From: Halomonas litopenaei
GTDB lineage: Bacteria > Pseudomonadota > Gammaproteobacteria > Pseudomonadales > Halomonadaceae
DNA: 64,000 nt
Direction of reading: 5' to 3'
NCBI RefSeq assembly: GCF_017303055.1
Contig: NZ_JAEKJT010000006.1
Location: 310,001-374,000, forward strand
Each line of letters begins with the position of its first letter. The stretch's first letter is position 1. The notes under the pieces were generated by a model that was not told the DNA's origin, did no database searches, and worked only from the letters and a program-made list of their open reading frames with translations. Positions 1-9,375 of this stretch are shown here, piece after piece. The position numbers and the translations under genes were made by a program.

Positions 1-2
1 AC

Positions 3-350
3 CTGGTAGCCCAGCGAGCTCGCCACGCCGAACTGCTGCTGACCGTGTCCAACGATAGCTGGTTTGGCAACTCCATCGGCCCGCACCAGCATCTGGAGAT
101 GGCCCGCCTGCGAGCCCTGGAGAACGGCCGCTACGTGATCCGTGCCACCAGCAACGGGATTACGGCGATCATCGACGACCAGGGCGAGATCCTCGACCAG
201 CTGCCACAATTCACCACCGCCAGGCTGGACGGCGAGGTGCAACCGATGCAAGGCCTGACGCCTTTCACGCGCACCGGCAGCTGGCCCACCTGGGCCCTGG
301 CCGCCCTGCTGCTGCTGGTCGGGATCGGCTGGCGCCGCCGCACCGCCTAA
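3..350 (+). CDS. lnt: Apolipoprotein N-acyltransferase, C-terminal part (gene starts before window)
   Basis: The frame is open from the first bases of the window, so this is the end of a longer gene. The visible part contains NDSWFG followed by GPHQHLEMARLRALENGR and a TSNGITAIID stretch, typical of the nitrilase-like domain of Lnt. It ends with a hydrophobic helix (WALAALLLLVGIGW) and a basic tail, matching the last membrane segment of the family. Lnt adds the third acyl chain to lipoproteins in the inner membrane. The catalytic Glu and Lys, and probably the Cys, lie upstream and cannot be checked. The downstream neighbour phaC is convergent and separated by a strong hairpin. Confidence 0.9.
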   Translation: MVAQRARHAELLLTVSNDSWFGNSIGPHQHLEMARLRALENGRYVIRATSNGITAIIDDQGEILDQLPQFTTARLDGEVQPMQGLTPFTRTGSWPTWALAALLLLVGIGWRRRTA

Positions 351-457
351 CGAAAGGGTGATGCGCAGCTGACCGGTGGCATCAGCCGCTAAAGGCCTAT
401 CGCCCCAACAAGCGCCAATCGCTACCAAAGACCGGCAGACAAAGCACCCGCAAACAA

Positions 458-489
458 AACGCCGCAAGGGCCAAGGCCCTTGCGGCGTT
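458..489. terminator. Bidirectional hairpin terminator between lnt and phaC
   Basis: Perfect 15-bp inverted repeat AACGCCGCAAGGGCC (458-472) and GGCCCTTGCGGCGTT (475-489) with a two-base spacer. Read in the phaC direction (minus strand) the stem is followed by a T-rich run (TTTGTTTG), as in an intrinsic terminator. On the plus strand no T-run follows. Confidence 0.8.
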
Positions 490-517
490 GTCGTGACAGC
501 CCTCGTCAGAGCGCGTC

Positions 518-2356
518 TCAGGAGGACGGTTCGTCTTCGGGAGACTCGCCCAGTACCTCCGGAATCGAGATCTTCACGAAACGTCCTGGCGCAGGTTCCA
601 GCAAGGCCAGCTCTCCCCCTCCGGGCTGACGGGCCTCGACCATCTTGTCTGCATCCACATAGCCACCGTCCAACATCCACTGCTGCCAATGCGGCCACCA
701 GGATCCTTCGTGGGCCTCGGCGCCAGCCAGCCAGTCGTCATGGTTGTCGGGCAGTTCGCTGTTGGTCCAGTAACCGTACTTGTTCTTGTGGGGCGGGTTG
801 ACGATCCCGGCAATATGCCCGGAGCCACCAAGCACGAAGGTGACGGGCCCCTTGGGCAGCAAGGCCCCGTAGTAGCTGCTGTTCCACTTGGCGATGTGGT
901 CTTCACGGGTGGCGACGAAGTAGCTGGGGGTCGATACCTTGCGCAGATCAATCTTGACGTCGTCCAGCTCGATCCCGCCCGGCTCAACCAGCAGGTTTTC
1001 CTGGTACAGGTGGCGCAGATACCAGCCGTGAGTGCCCGCCGGAAGATTGGTACCGTCCGTGTTCCAGTACAGCAGATCAAAGGCGGCAGGGTCCTCGCCC
1101 TTGAGGTAGTTGTTGACGTAGAACGACCAGAACAGGTCATTCTCGCGCAGCAGGTTGAAGGAATACGCCATCACCCGGCCATCAAGATAACCGTCCTGCT
1201 CGAGCTTGGCTTCAATCCCTTGCAGCACCGGCTCGCTGAGGAACACGCCGATTTCCCCAGGATCACGAAAGTCCTGCAGCGTCGCCATGTAGGTGACCGA
1301 CTTGGCCTTGCGCCCGCGCCGGGTGCTGGTCAGGTACGCCATGGTCGACGCGGTCAGGGTGCCGCCAATGCAGTAGGAGAGGAAATTGGCCGACTTCTCT
1401 CCGGTAGCCTGCTCGATGCCATCCAGCGCCGCGATGGGCCCCAGCTGCATGTAGTCCGCCCAGGTCAGGTCGCGCTGCTCGGGGCCTGGGTTGCGCCAGG
1501 AAATCAGGAAGACGGTATGCCCTTGGTCCACCAGCCACTTGACCAGCGAGTTTTCCGGGCGCAGGTCCAGCACGTAATACTTGTTGATCCAGGGAGGAAC
1601 GATCAGCAGCGGTGTCTTGAACACCTTTTCCGTGGTGGGCGCATACTGAATCAGCTGGATCAGCTCGTTTTCCATGACCACGGCGCCTTCGGACACCGCG
1701 ATGTTGCGGCCGACCTCAAAGGCACTGCGATCGGTCATGGTCACGTTCAGACCTTCGGCAGAGTTGGCCAGGTCTTCGCGCAGTCGCGCCAGACCATCCA
1801 CCAGATTCTGACCGCGGGTTTCCAGGGTCTTGCGCATGACCTCCGGGTTGGTCGAGACGAAGTTGGTCGGTGACATGGCATTGACCATCTGGCGAGCGTA
1901 GAACGACAGATTGCGCTTCTCGCCAGGGGTCAGATCGTCCAGCCGGTCCACCAGGTTCTCCACAGTGCTGGAGAACAGCAGATACTGCTGCATGATGGCG
2001 TTATAGGCCGGGTCGCTGGTCCAGGCCTCATCCTTGAACCGGCGATCCCCCCGCGAGGGAGTCACCAAGGGCTCCAGGGCGCCGCCGCTGGCGGCAGACA
2101 TGGCTTGCTGCCACAGCGCCAGCTGATCCTGCATCAACTTCGTCTGGGTCTCCCATAGCAAGGTGGGATTACGCATCAGCGACTCCGCACCCGCCTGGAA
2201 GCTGTTGCGAATATCTTCCATCACCGAGTCGGCTGCATCACTCGGTACCATGCGTGAAAGAAAGTCCTCCATCAGTGCCTGGTACTCTGCGCTCAGCACT
2301 GACAACTGGCTGCCCCACTCTTCAGGGTTGTCCATTACCTGCTCACCTGCCGCCAT
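518..2356 (-). CDS. phaC: Class I poly(3-hydroxyalkanoate) synthase
   Basis: 612-aa polymerase that builds PHA from (R)-3-hydroxyacyl-CoA at the granule surface. The lipase-like box SYCIGG gives the catalytic Cys at about residue 329. Asp486 (in TREDHIAKW) and His514 (in GGSGHIAG) complete the triad. Length and the N-terminal helical domain fit class I (PhaC alone, no PhaE/PhaR subunit). I chose the ATG at 2356 because GGAGAGGAGG lies just upstream; a GTG nine codons earlier has no such site. The phasin gene lies 171 bp upstream on the same strand, the usual phaP-phaC pairing. There is no phaA or phaB nearby, so precursor supply is encoded elsewhere. Confidence 0.95.
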   Translation of the reverse strand: MAAGEQVMDNPEEWGSQLSVLSAEYQALMEDFLSRMVPSDAADSVMEDIRNSFQAGAESLMRNPTLLWETQTKLMQDQLALWQQAMSAASGGALEPLVTPSRGDRRFKDEAWTSDPAYNAIMQQYLLFSSTVENLVDRLDDLTPGEKRNLSFYARQMVNAMSPTNFVSTNPEVMRKTLETRGQNLVDGLARLREDLANSAEGLNVTMTDRSAFEVGRNIAVSEGAVVMENELIQLIQYAPTTEKVFKTPLLIVPPWINKYYVLDLRPENSLVKWLVDQGHTVFLISWRNPGPEQRDLTWADYMQLGPIAALDGIEQATGEKSANFLSYCIGGTLTASTMAYLTSTRRGRKAKSVTYMATLQDFRDPGEIGVFLSEPVLQGIEAKLEQDGYLDGRVMAYSFNLLRENDLFWSFYVNNYLKGEDPAAFDLLYWNTDGTNLPAGTHGWYLRHLYQENLLVEPGGIELDDVKIDLRKVSTPSYFVATREDHIAKWNSSYYGALLPKGPVTFVLGGSGHIAGIVNPPHKNKYGYWTNSELPDNHDDWLAGAEAHEGSWWPHWQQWMLDGGYVDADKMVEARQPGGGELALLEPAPGRFVKISIPEVLGESPEDEPSS

Positions 2357-2527
2357 GGCGACCTCCTCTCCACTGCCCCGCACACAGGATGGCTCACCGT
2401 TCGCCGGCCGGCATCGCGGTATCCACCCTCATCTTGTCATGGTTGTTTGATGCGTAAGGGCAAGGGCCCACCGGACCCCTGCCCTTTGCTGGCTGTCGCT
2501 TGACCGACCGCCAGGGTGACACCGCGA

Positions 2528-3046
2528 TCAGGACGTGCGCTTGCGACTCGAGGTCGCCCTGGCGGTGCCTGTCGACTTGGTAGATGCAGTAGCACTGGAG
2601 GCTGCCTGCGACGCTTGCTGGGCGGTCTTTTCCGCCGCTTCGGTAACCTGCTGGGTGGCCTTTTCCACGGCAGACGTCGCCTGGTCCCGTGCCTGGGTGG
2701 CCTGTTCGGCAAGCTGCTGGCCGGACTCGGCGAACAACGTCTCCAGTTCTGTCTTGAATTCAAGGCTGAGCTGGCTCATGGCGCGGGCATCTTCCAGCAT
2801 CTGCGCCGACAGCTCGTTGAGCATCTCGGCCTGACGGGTGGAGAAGTCGCGCAGCCCCTCGGCATCGTTGATCTCGGTGGCATCACGCATGCGCTCGGTG
2901 CCCATCTGGCTATAGCGCTTCATCGATTCCATCTGGTACTGGGACATCTTTTCCATGTTGTCCAGCATCAGGGAATTAAGCTTGCGCATCGGCTCGAAGA
3001 ACTGACGAGTCTGCTCGCTGAAGTTGTCGAACATCTTGTCTTGCAT
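2528..3046 (-). CDS. phaP: Phasin family protein (PHA granule coat)
   Basis: 172-aa protein, almost entirely amphipathic helix, with a Lys/Arg/Thr/Ser/Ala-rich tail ending in SSRKRTS. It has the layout of phasins, which coat PHA granules and control their size. The core (about residues 10-110) is rich in Met, Gln and Glu, and the Ala/Gln/Thr-rich segment after it (VEKATQQV, EKTAQQAS) is a probable coiled coil. The ATG at 3046 is preceded by AGGAGG at good distance; an upstream in-frame ATG (3100) has no clear site. It sits upstream of phaC on the same strand, which supports the assignment. The basic, alanine-rich tail also resembles PHA granule proteins that touch DNA; that is inference. Confidence 0.88.
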   Translation of the reverse strand: MQDKMFDNFSEQTRQFFEPMRKLNSLMLDNMEKMSQYQMESMKRYSQMGTERMRDATEINDAEGLRDFSTRQAEMLNELSAQMLEDARAMSQLSLEFKTELETLFAESGQQLAEQATQARDQATSAVEKATQQVTEAAEKTAQQASQAASSATASTKSTGTARATSSRKRTS

Positions 3047-3427
3047 GACCAAACCTCCTGGAAGTCCTGTCGATGAACCCTGTCCAAACAGCCTGTTCAT
3101 TCAGCATTTCGTGTCAATGACGCCGTCGCGTCAGCGCACCGGATGTTCTTCATGCAGGCTCTTCATGCGGACTCCTCATGGGGGCATTGCGCCCCTTTGA
3201 AGTCACATGACGCCTGTCGTTCCAGGCGACCGCCATGGCTCTGCATGGCAACTGCAGGCCAGCCTGACGTTGCTCCTGGCGCGCGCCATCAGCATCATTG
3301 TTGCAACGCAACAAAGGTCAGTCTGGCACACACAGGATGACAGTGCCATGACATCCCCTCGAGCTGCGCGAATATGCATGGGACACTCGTCACCGGCATC
3401 GCCGCGCCTGTTGCCATGGCCAAGCCG
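3047..3427. other. Gene-free stretch upstream of the phasin gene
   Basis: No convincing gene in 381 bp. The main signal is the TTGTTGC dyad described separately. The rest is presumably the phaP promoter and leader and the 3' flank of the DUF6489 gene. Confidence 0.5.
3298..3314. promoter_or_regulatory. Candidate operator TTGTTGC-N3-GCAACAA upstream of phaP
   Basis: Perfect 7-bp inverted repeat TTGTTGC-AAC-GCAACAA, about 250 bp upstream of the phasin start. PhaR-type repressors bind TGC-rich sequences ahead of phasin genes in other proteobacteria, so this is a reasonable PhaR operator candidate. No phaR gene is in the window and the link is inference. Confidence 0.4.
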
Positions 3428-3835
3428 TCAGCCCTTGTCCTTGCTGCCGGACCTGGCACTGGCACTGCCTGTCCGACGAGACGCACTGCTCGACCGAGCG
3501 GTGCTGCTGGATCGCGACGCCGATCCCGACTCCTGCTCCGAGTCGCTCGAGGAGCTCGATGTACTGCGCGCACTCTGAGCCGCCTGAGTCAGCATATCCA
3601 TCATCATTTTCTGATAGTTGCCAAAGCTGGCCAGACCCTGGGACAAGCCCTGTTGCAGAGCAGGTTGCTGCAGGAAGGGCTGCATCAGACTCATGGGGTC
3701 ATAGCCCTCGACACCGGATTCCATCTGCCGCTGAATGCGATCAAGCAGGTCCTGCTGGAAGGCCTCGATATTGGGAAGCCCCAGTGCCTGACGGAATTCT
3801 TCTGGCGTCAGATCGAACTCGACGTTGATTTTCAT
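3428..3835 (-). CDS. DUF6489 family protein with Ser-rich tail
   Basis: 135 aa. The N-terminal part (about 1-85) begins MKINVEFDLTPEEFRQALGLP and contains a Met/Gln-rich helical stretch (YQKMMMDMLTQA), as in DUF6489 proteins often found near PHA genes. From about residue 90 the chain is low complexity, rich in Ser, Ala and Arg, and ends in Lys/Asp/Gly; it is probably disordered. Function is not established. The position just upstream of phaP and phaC on the same strand suggests a granule-associated role, which is inference. Confidence 0.75.
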   Translation of the reverse strand: MKINVEFDLTPEEFRQALGLPNIEAFQQDLLDRIQRQMESGVEGYDPMSLMQPFLQQPALQQGLSQGLASFGNYQKMMMDMLTQAAQSARSTSSSSSDSEQESGSASRSSSTARSSSASRRTGSASARSGSKDKG

Positions 3836-4035
3836 GCTGGCCTCTTACTCCCTGGTCGATATGTCGACGTTGCGTCGGCGCTAGGGGAATATCACATCAG
3901 CGATATCGACGGCGACTGTCCTGACCAGCGCCACCCTGCGCAGCAAGCACAAGACGCAATAAGCAAAAGATGCCTTGCTTCGTCATCTTCCTTTCACGCC
4001 ATCTTGAGTGTAGCAGTCCTGTCACGCTCCGCGAT

Positions 4036-5121
4036 TCAGCGTAACCGTGGGGTGCTGACGGAAACCTCGCTATTCTGTGCGCGATGGCGCAACAGGTGGT
4101 CCACCAGCGTCAACGCCATCATCGCTTCGGCAATCGGCGTCGCACGAATGCCGACGCAGGGGTCATGACGTCCCTTGGTCACCACCTCTACCGGATTGCC
4201 GTCCACATCGATGGAGCGTCCTGGAATGGTGATGCTCGAGGTCGGCTTGAGCGCGAGATGAGCGATCAAGGTCTGACCACTGGAAATCCCCCCCAGCACA
4301 CCGCCCGCATGATTGGACAGGAAGCCTTCCGGGGTCATCTCGTCGCGATGCTCACTGCCACGCTGTGACACGCTGGCAAAGCCATCACCGATTTCTACGC
4401 CCTTCACCGCATTGATGCTCATCAAGCCGTGGGCCAGGTCAGCATCGAGACGGTCGAACACCGGCTCGCCCAAGCCAGGCGGCAGGCCTTCCGCGGTCAC
4501 GGTGATCTTGGCACCGACCGAGTCCTGATCACGACGCAGCTGGTCCATGTAGGCCTCGAGCTCCGGCACGCGCTCTGGGTCAGGGCAGAAGAACGGATTA
4601 TCGTTTACCGAGGCCCAGTCGCGAAATTCGATGGCCAGCTCACCCAGCTGACTCATGTAGCCCCTCACCACAATGCCCTGACTGGCCAGGTACTTCTTGG
4701 CAATCGCGCCAGCAGCGACGCGCATCGCGGTCTCGCGGGCGCTGGAGCGACCGCCACCGCGATAGTCGCGCACGCCGTACTTGTGGTGATAGGTGTAGTC
4801 CGCGTGGGCGGGCCGGAACTGGTCCTTGATCTTGGAGTAGTCCTTCGAGCGCTGATCGGTATTCTCGATCAACAGACCGATCGATGTGCCGGTGGTCTTG
4901 CCCTCGAACACGCCGGACAGGATCTTGACCTGGTCCGGCTCGCGCCGCTGGGTGGTATGACGGGACGTGCCGGGACGCCGGCGGTCGAGGTCCGCCTGCA
5001 GGTCGGCTTCACTCAGCTCGATGCCAGGAGGACAACCATCGACGATGGCGCCCAGCGCGATCCCGTGGCTCTCGCCGAAAGTGGTGACGGTAAACAGTTT
5101 GCCGAAGGTATTGCCGGACAT
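4036..5121 (-). CDS. aroC: Chorismate synthase
   Basis: 361-aa enzyme for the last shikimate step: EPSP to chorismate, needing reduced FMN. Family signatures are clear: GESHG near residue 17, the RRRPG.....RREPD segment near 48-63, [10 protein letters not shown], and [10 protein letters not shown] near 123-132. The C-terminal [18 protein letters not shown] signature is also present. The ATG at 5121 follows GAGGAG. It lies 40 bp downstream of prmB on the same strand, the same order as in E. coli, so the two are probably co-transcribed. Confidence 0.97.
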   Translation of the reverse strand: MSGNTFGKLFTVTTFGESHGIALGAIVDGCPPGIELSEADLQADLDRRRPGTSRHTTQRREPDQVKILSGVFEGKTTGTSIGLLIENTDQRSKDYSKIKDQFRPAHADYTYHHKYGVRDYRGGGRSSARETAMRVAAGAIAKKYLASQGIVVRGYMSQLGELAIEFRDWASVNDNPFFCPDPERVPELEAYMDQLRRDQDSVGAKITVTAEGLPPGLGEPVFDRLDADLAHGLMSINAVKGVEIGDGFASVSQRGSEHRDEMTPEGFLSNHAGGVLGGISSGQTLIAHLALKPTSSITIPGRSIDVDGNPVEVVTKGRHDPCVGIRATPIAEAMMALTLVDHLLRHRAQNSEVSVSTPRLR

Positions 5122-5161
5122 GGGCGCTCCTCTGTGTGTATCGCGAAAGTGTTAGGCGAAC

Positions 5162-6151
5162 TCAGGCAAAGGACGCCGCATGGGCGTCGAGTTCATCGGC
5201 GGTCAAGGCAAACACGCCCTGACCGCCGCGCTCGAAGTCGAGCCACAGGAACGGCACCTCGGGGAAGGCCGCTTCAAGGTGATGGTCAGAATTGCCCACC
5301 TCGACAATCAGCACGCCCTGGTCCGTCAGGTGTGCTCTCGCCTCGCGCAGGATGCGCCGGACGATATCCAGCCCGTCGCTGCCGGCACCCAGTGCCAGCG
5401 CGGGTTCATGGCGAAACTCTTCAGGCATGGTGGTCAGGTCCCGCAGATCCACATAGGGCGGATTCGATACGATCAGGTCGTAGCGCTGCCCCTCCAGGCC
5501 ATCGAAGACATCGCTTTGCACCGCGCGCACCCGACGCCCTACATCATGGCGATTGATGTTCGCCCGCGCCACGGCCAAGGCATCCTGGCTGATATCCGAC
5601 AGATCGACCTCTGCAGTGGGCAGATATTCGGCACTGGCGATACCGATGCAGCCAGAGCCGGTACACAGGTCCAGAATGCGTCGCGGCGGCTCTTCCGGGA
5701 ACCACGCCTGGTAGCCGCTCTCGATCAGTTCAGCGATGGGCGAGCGCGGAATCAGCACGCGTTCATCCACGGCAAAGGTCAGCCCGGCGAAAAATGCCTC
5801 GCCCAGCAGATAGGGCAGCGGCCGGCGATCGGTAATACGCGCGCGGACCAATGCCACGATGCGCTCGCGCTCCATCGGCAGCAAGCGGGCCTCCTGCACG
5901 CTGGGATCAACGTCCCAGGGTAGATGCAGCGCGCCCAGCACCAGCGCTACTGCCTCATCCCAGGCGCTATCGGTGCCGTGGCTGTAGGTCAATCCGGCCA
6001 GATGAAACTCACTGGTGGCCCAGCGCAGGCAGTCGCGCAGGGTGATCAGACCATCGGCAAGTTCGCCGTCGGCGAGCACCAGCGTGGAGGAAGCGTCGCG
6101 CCCTTGGGCAGGAAGGCGCGTGGATGAGGGGGCAGAAGAAGAATCAGCCAA
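5162..6151 (-). CDS. prmB: Ribosomal protein L3 N5-glutamine methyltransferase
   Basis: 329-aa SAM-dependent methyltransferase that modifies a glutamine of ribosomal protein L3. The SAM-binding motif [14 protein letters not shown] and the NPPY catalytic motif ([11 protein letters not shown]) are present. The N-terminal helical domain matches PrmB ([35 protein letters not shown]) rather than PrmC. The frame opens at a TTG (6151) with AGGA upstream; there is no ATG before residue 120, so a TTG or internal GTG start is needed. About 25 residues are extra at the N-terminus compared with E. coli, so the true start is uncertain. It is upstream of aroC and divergent from the smr gene, as in enterobacteria. 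Confidence 0.93.
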   Translation of the reverse strand: MADSSSAPSSTRLPAQGRDASSTLVLADGELADGLITLRDCLRWATSEFHLAGLTYSHGTDSAWDEAVALVLGALHLPWDVDPSVQEARLLPMERERIVALVRARITDRRPLPYLLGEAFFAGLTFAVDERVLIPRSPIAELIESGYQAWFPEEPPRRILDLCTGSGCIGIASAEYLPTAEVDLSDISQDALAVARANINRHDVGRRVRAVQSDVFDGLEGQRYDLIVSNPPYVDLRDLTTMPEEFRHEPALALGAGSDGLDIVRRILREARAHLTDQGVLIVEVGNSDHHLEAAFPEVPFLWLDFERGGQGVFALTADELDAHAASFA

Positions 6152-6323
6152 GGGGGAATCCTGTCGAGCGGGTTCGCGATGGGGCTATCCGGCCTTGCAG
6201 CACGCGCTGCAACAGGCAATCGGCGTAGCGAAATGGACTGTCCGGCATTGTATCCGCGCCAGCGGTTCACTGCCACGACGAGCGCGGTATACTGACCGCC
6301 CCATTCACGCACTTGAGGCCCCG

Positions 6324-6911
6324 ATGAGCCACCGCCAGCCACCGCCCGACGACGACATCAACGCGTTTCGCCAGGCCCTGGAACAGGCGGGAGTCCGTCG
6401 CATCCGGCACAATCGCGCTGATACCGGCAAGCCGCGCACCACATCGCATCCACAGCGGGACCAGGCCGCCGCCGCGAGACGCGCGGCCGCGGTCAGTGCC
6501 GGGGATGACGTGGCGACGGGGCGCACCTCCGACGGTCGGGTAGAGCCGGTACGTCCTTCCGAGTATCTCGATTTCGCATTGCCTGACCTGCCCTACCGGA
6601 CGCGCAGCCAGCTGAAGCGCGGATTGATCCAGTGGGAGGGTGGGCTCGACCTGCACGGCTACAGCCTGGAAGAAGCCCGGGCTGAACTTGAGAGCTTTCT
6701 GCGCGATTCCGTCGCCAGCGGCCATCGCTGCGTGATTGTCGTCCATGGCAAGGCCTGGGGCGCCACCGCGGATTACCCGGTGATCAAGAGCCACGTCAAT
6801 GCCTGGCTCAGGGAGTGGCCAAGCGTGCTGGCGTTCTGCTCCGCCACCGATGCCGAGGGCGGCACCGGCGCGGTGTACGTGCTCCTGCGCAGACGTGGCC
6901 ACACCCCGTAG
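6324..6911 (+). CDS. smrB: Smr-domain endonuclease, SmrB-like
   Basis: 195 aa. The C-terminal Smr domain is clear: LDLHGYSLEEARAEL (about 110-125), the VHGKAW loop (family HGxG position) and a C-terminal GGTGAVYVLLRR motif. The N-terminal 90 residues are basic and probably flexible. In E. coli SmrB cleaves mRNA between collided ribosomes; the divergent placement next to prmB-aroC is the same as for E. coli smrB, which favours SmrB over SmrA. Start chosen at the ATG at 6324 (GAGG upstream); the frame is open further upstream but that region overlaps prmB and its promoter. Confidence 0.87.
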   Translation: MSHRQPPPDDDINAFRQALEQAGVRRIRHNRADTGKPRTTSHPQRDQAAAARRAAAVSAGDDVATGRTSDGRVEPVRPSEYLDFALPDLPYRTRSQLKRGLIQWEGGLDLHGYSLEEARAELESFLRDSVASGHRCVIVVHGKAWGATADYPVIKSHVNAWLREWPSVLAFCSATDAEGGTGAVYVLLRRRGHTP

Positions 6912-7054
6912 GAAAACGCCGCATAAATTGCTGCGCTCGACATCTCGACGGCTGGCGTTACTCAAGATCCTCATTTAACCGCTCGTAAACTCCGGACTTT
7001 CCGTTCCGGCAGTAGCCGACCTGCCATCGCTCGCTACATTTCTGCGGCGCTTCC
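6911..7054. repeat. MITE-like palindromic intergenic element, copy B
   Basis: A 144-bp imperfect palindrome starting at the last base of the smrB stop codon. Left end GGAAAACGCCGCATAAAT and the reverse complement of the right end, GGAAGCGCCGCAGAAAT, agree at most positions. The centre contains CTCATTTA-N6-CGTAAACT, also found in the reverse-strand reading of the element at 38379-38535. It lies between the convergent smrB and patatin genes, so it could act as a two-way terminator. No coding capacity. Confidence 0.6.
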
Positions 7055-7118
7055 TTGGGGCACACCGCATCACTGCCTGCGCTGGCGATCCGCCGCCACG
7101 TAATCGCCAGTGATGCGC

Positions 7119-8174
7119 TTAGCGACGCACCTCGGCATGCTCCACCAGGCCACAGGTCTCGATACGATCCAGCGCCTGGCAGGTCAGGTGACGTCCCAGC
7201 CGAATCAGGTCTCTGGCCCGGTGGAACTCAAACGACCCACACACCGTCTTGGGCACCTCCACCAGAATATCGGGCGGGTATCCCGCTTCCTTGTAGCGCG
7301 CCAGGGCCGCCTGGGTGATATCGAATGAGGTGAGGATGGTGGCCAGGCGTCCCCAGTCCTTGGGACCCAGCGCCGCCGTGCCCCGCTCGGCGCGATCCGC
7401 CTCGGCCTCGGTATTGGCGCTGTCCAGCAGCCGACGTACCAGCGGCGTCCCTTTCGCCTCGTGTCTTCGATCCCCCTTGCGTCGTTCGTCCTTCGAGGGG
7501 GAAGACGCAGGGGACGCCGACCCAGCACGTGACTCGTCACAGCTGGGACAATGGGTCGGCAACAGTTCTTCCAGGGTGACCAGCTGCGGACTGTTGGCCG
7601 TGACGTTGACGGCCATTACCAGGTCCGCGTGTACCGAGACATTGGAAATGATCGGCAAGGGATTCAGCAGGCCGCCATCCACCAGCAGGCGTGGCCCGTC
7701 CTCCACCGGGGTAAACACCCCCGGGATGGCAATGGAGGCGCGGATAGCCTTCAGCAACGAACCGCGCTGAAACCATACCTCGCGCTGGCGCACCAGGTCG
7801 GTGGCCACCGCAGTGAACGGTATCGGCAGATCTTCAATGGCCACATCACCGATGAAGGACTCGATCTTGCTCATGACCTTCTTGCCCTGCATGGCGCCCA
7901 TGGAAGTGAAAGACATGTCGAGCAGTCGCAGCACCCCGAACGAGCCCAGCTCCTCCACCCACTGCCGATAGTCCTCCAGCTTGCCCGCGGCAAAGATCCC
8001 CCCGACCAGAGCGCCCATGGAACACCCCGAGATAGCGACGATCTCGTACTCGCGCGCGGCCAGCTCCTGCAGAACACCGATGTGGGCGTAGCCTCTGGCT
8101 CCGCCGCTGCCCAGGGTCAGAGCGATGCGCTTGCCGGGCAAGCCCGGCGGACAGTCGTGGCGATAGGTCGTCAT
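7119..8174 (-). CDS. rssA: Patatin-like phospholipase, RssA type
   Basis: 351 aa. Patatin domain: oxyanion loop GSGGARG (about 22-28), nucleophile box G-C-S52-M-G and catalytic D166-G-G. Such enzymes are serine/aspartate lipid acyl hydrolases. The C-terminal third has a charged insertion (SPSKDERRKGDRRHEAKG) and is longer than E. coli RssA. The ATG at 8174 follows AGGAGGG; an upstream GTG is weaker. Substrate is unknown. It stands alone, with 265 bp to the next gene upstream. Confidence 0.85.
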   Translation of the reverse strand: MTTYRHDCPPGLPGKRIALTLGSGGARGYAHIGVLQELAAREYEIVAISGCSMGALVGGIFAAGKLEDYRQWVEELGSFGVLRLLDMSFTSMGAMQGKKVMSKIESFIGDVAIEDLPIPFTAVATDLVRQREVWFQRGSLLKAIRASIAIPGVFTPVEDGPRLLVDGGLLNPLPIISNVSVHADLVMAVNVTANSPQLVTLEELLPTHCPSCDESRAGSASPASSPSKDERRKGDRRHEAKGTPLVRRLLDSANTEAEADRAERGTAALGPKDWGRLATILTSFDITQAALARYKEAGYPPDILVEVPKTVCGSFEFHRARDLIRLGRHLTCQALDRIETCGLVEHAEVRR

Positions 8175-8439
8175 GGCGTGGCCCTCCTGCCGCTTGATGT
8201 CGGCGGGTCGTCCCCGAGTCCACGGCAAGGTCGAGGGCTGGGCAATGACCGTCCTGCCGACGCACGATGATCTGACAGGCTCTGGCGAATACGGCTGCCT
8301 CGAACCTGTCTATCAGATTAGTCCACCCCTGCGTGGAAACACTTACACCGCTGATCACGGCGCAGCCGCTTCGAGGCCGGCATCTGGTACGAGCGGCTGA
8401 CGCCCCACGCCATGCCCATGCCGGAGCTTGCCGGGCCAG

Positions 8440-9375
8440 CTAGGATGAAGCGGCGGGACCCCCGGGGTCGCCTAAGGCACTGACGATGGTGTCTGCCACC
8501 GCCTGCACATGGCTGGGCGAAGCATGCAGATGATGCCCGCCCTCAAGCACGTGCCGTGTCAGCTGGCGAACCCGTGCCCGCGCCGCAATGCCGCGGGGGC
8601 TGTCGCCGAGGATACCGTCGCGTCCCTCGATCAGCAGTACCTCGCAGGCAATAGCCTCAAGCAGGTGGGCGACCTGCTCGTCGGTCAGCCTGACGGGAGA
8701 GGGTCGCAGCAAGCGTGGATCAGTGCGCAGCTGCAGCTGCCCATCGTCCGCTGGTGCCAGATTGCGCGCCACAATGTCACGAACCGTCTCGGCATCCACG
8801 GGCGTCGCACCACCGACGACACGTGCCTCCACCGCGCTGTCGAGATCCGCATAGCGGGGGGAGCGGGACCGCCGGCGACGGTGCGCCTTGAGCGACCGTC
8901 CGAGTTGCTGGGCGGTCTCTTGCGGTGCGGTCGTGAGAGCTCCCAGGCCGTCGATCAATACCAGGCGTTCGACCCGCTCGGGCAACGCAGCGGCCAGCAG
9001 ACAGGCGACCCCTGCCCCCAGCGAATGCGCCAGCAGCGGTGCGCGCTCCAGCCCCAGATCGTCCATGGCGTCCAGCAGGTCATGGCAGTAGTCCCAGATG
9101 GCGTAATCGAGACTCCCGGCCAGTGGCCGTGACAACCCGTGGCCCGCCATATCGATGGCCACGATGCGTATGCCAAGGCGACGTGCCAGCAGCGGCGCGA
9201 GACGACTGAAGCTGGCCGCGTTGTCGAGCCACCCGTGCAGCGCCAGCCAGGTGGGCGCCCCCTCTTCCCCCCAGACCAGCGCAGCCAAACGCCCTTCAGC
9301 CAGGCGCCCTTCAGCCAAACCCAGAGCAGCGCCTGTCGAGGTCATGGCGGTTGCCGTCGTCGGAATCCGGGTCAT
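8440..9375 (-). CDS. Alpha/beta hydrolase
   Basis: 311-aa alpha/beta-fold hydrolase. LALHGWLDNAASF is the oxyanion motif, AHS118LGAG the nucleophile elbow, and GGHHLHAS near the end gives a candidate His. Substrate cannot be told. The first ATG overlaps the end of the upstream hydrolase gene by 4 bp, implying translational coupling. Residues 21-30 are a tandem AEGRL-AEGRL duplication arising from a short DNA repeat near 9297-9322. A second ATG at codon 11 is possible. Confidence 0.82.
   Translation of the reverse strand: MTRIPTTATAMTSTGAALGLAEGRLAEGRLAALVWGEEGAPTWLALHGWLDNAASFSRLAPLLARRLGIRIVAIDMAGHGLSRPLAGSLDYAIWDYCHDLLDAMDDLGLERAPLLAHSLGAGVACLLAAALPERVERLVLIDGLGALTTAPQETAQQLGRSLKAHRRRRSRSPRYADLDSAVEARVVGGATPVDAETVRDIVARNLAPADDGQLQLRTDPRLLRPSPVRLTDEQVAHLLEAIACEVLLIEGRDGILGDSPRGIAARARVRQLTRHVLEGGHHLHASPSHVQAVADTIVSALGDPGGPAASS

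Noticed and set aside
689..1873. 394-codon open frame on the plus strand, antisense to phaC
   Set aside because: Mirror frame of a high-GC gene; no domain, and phaC is certain.
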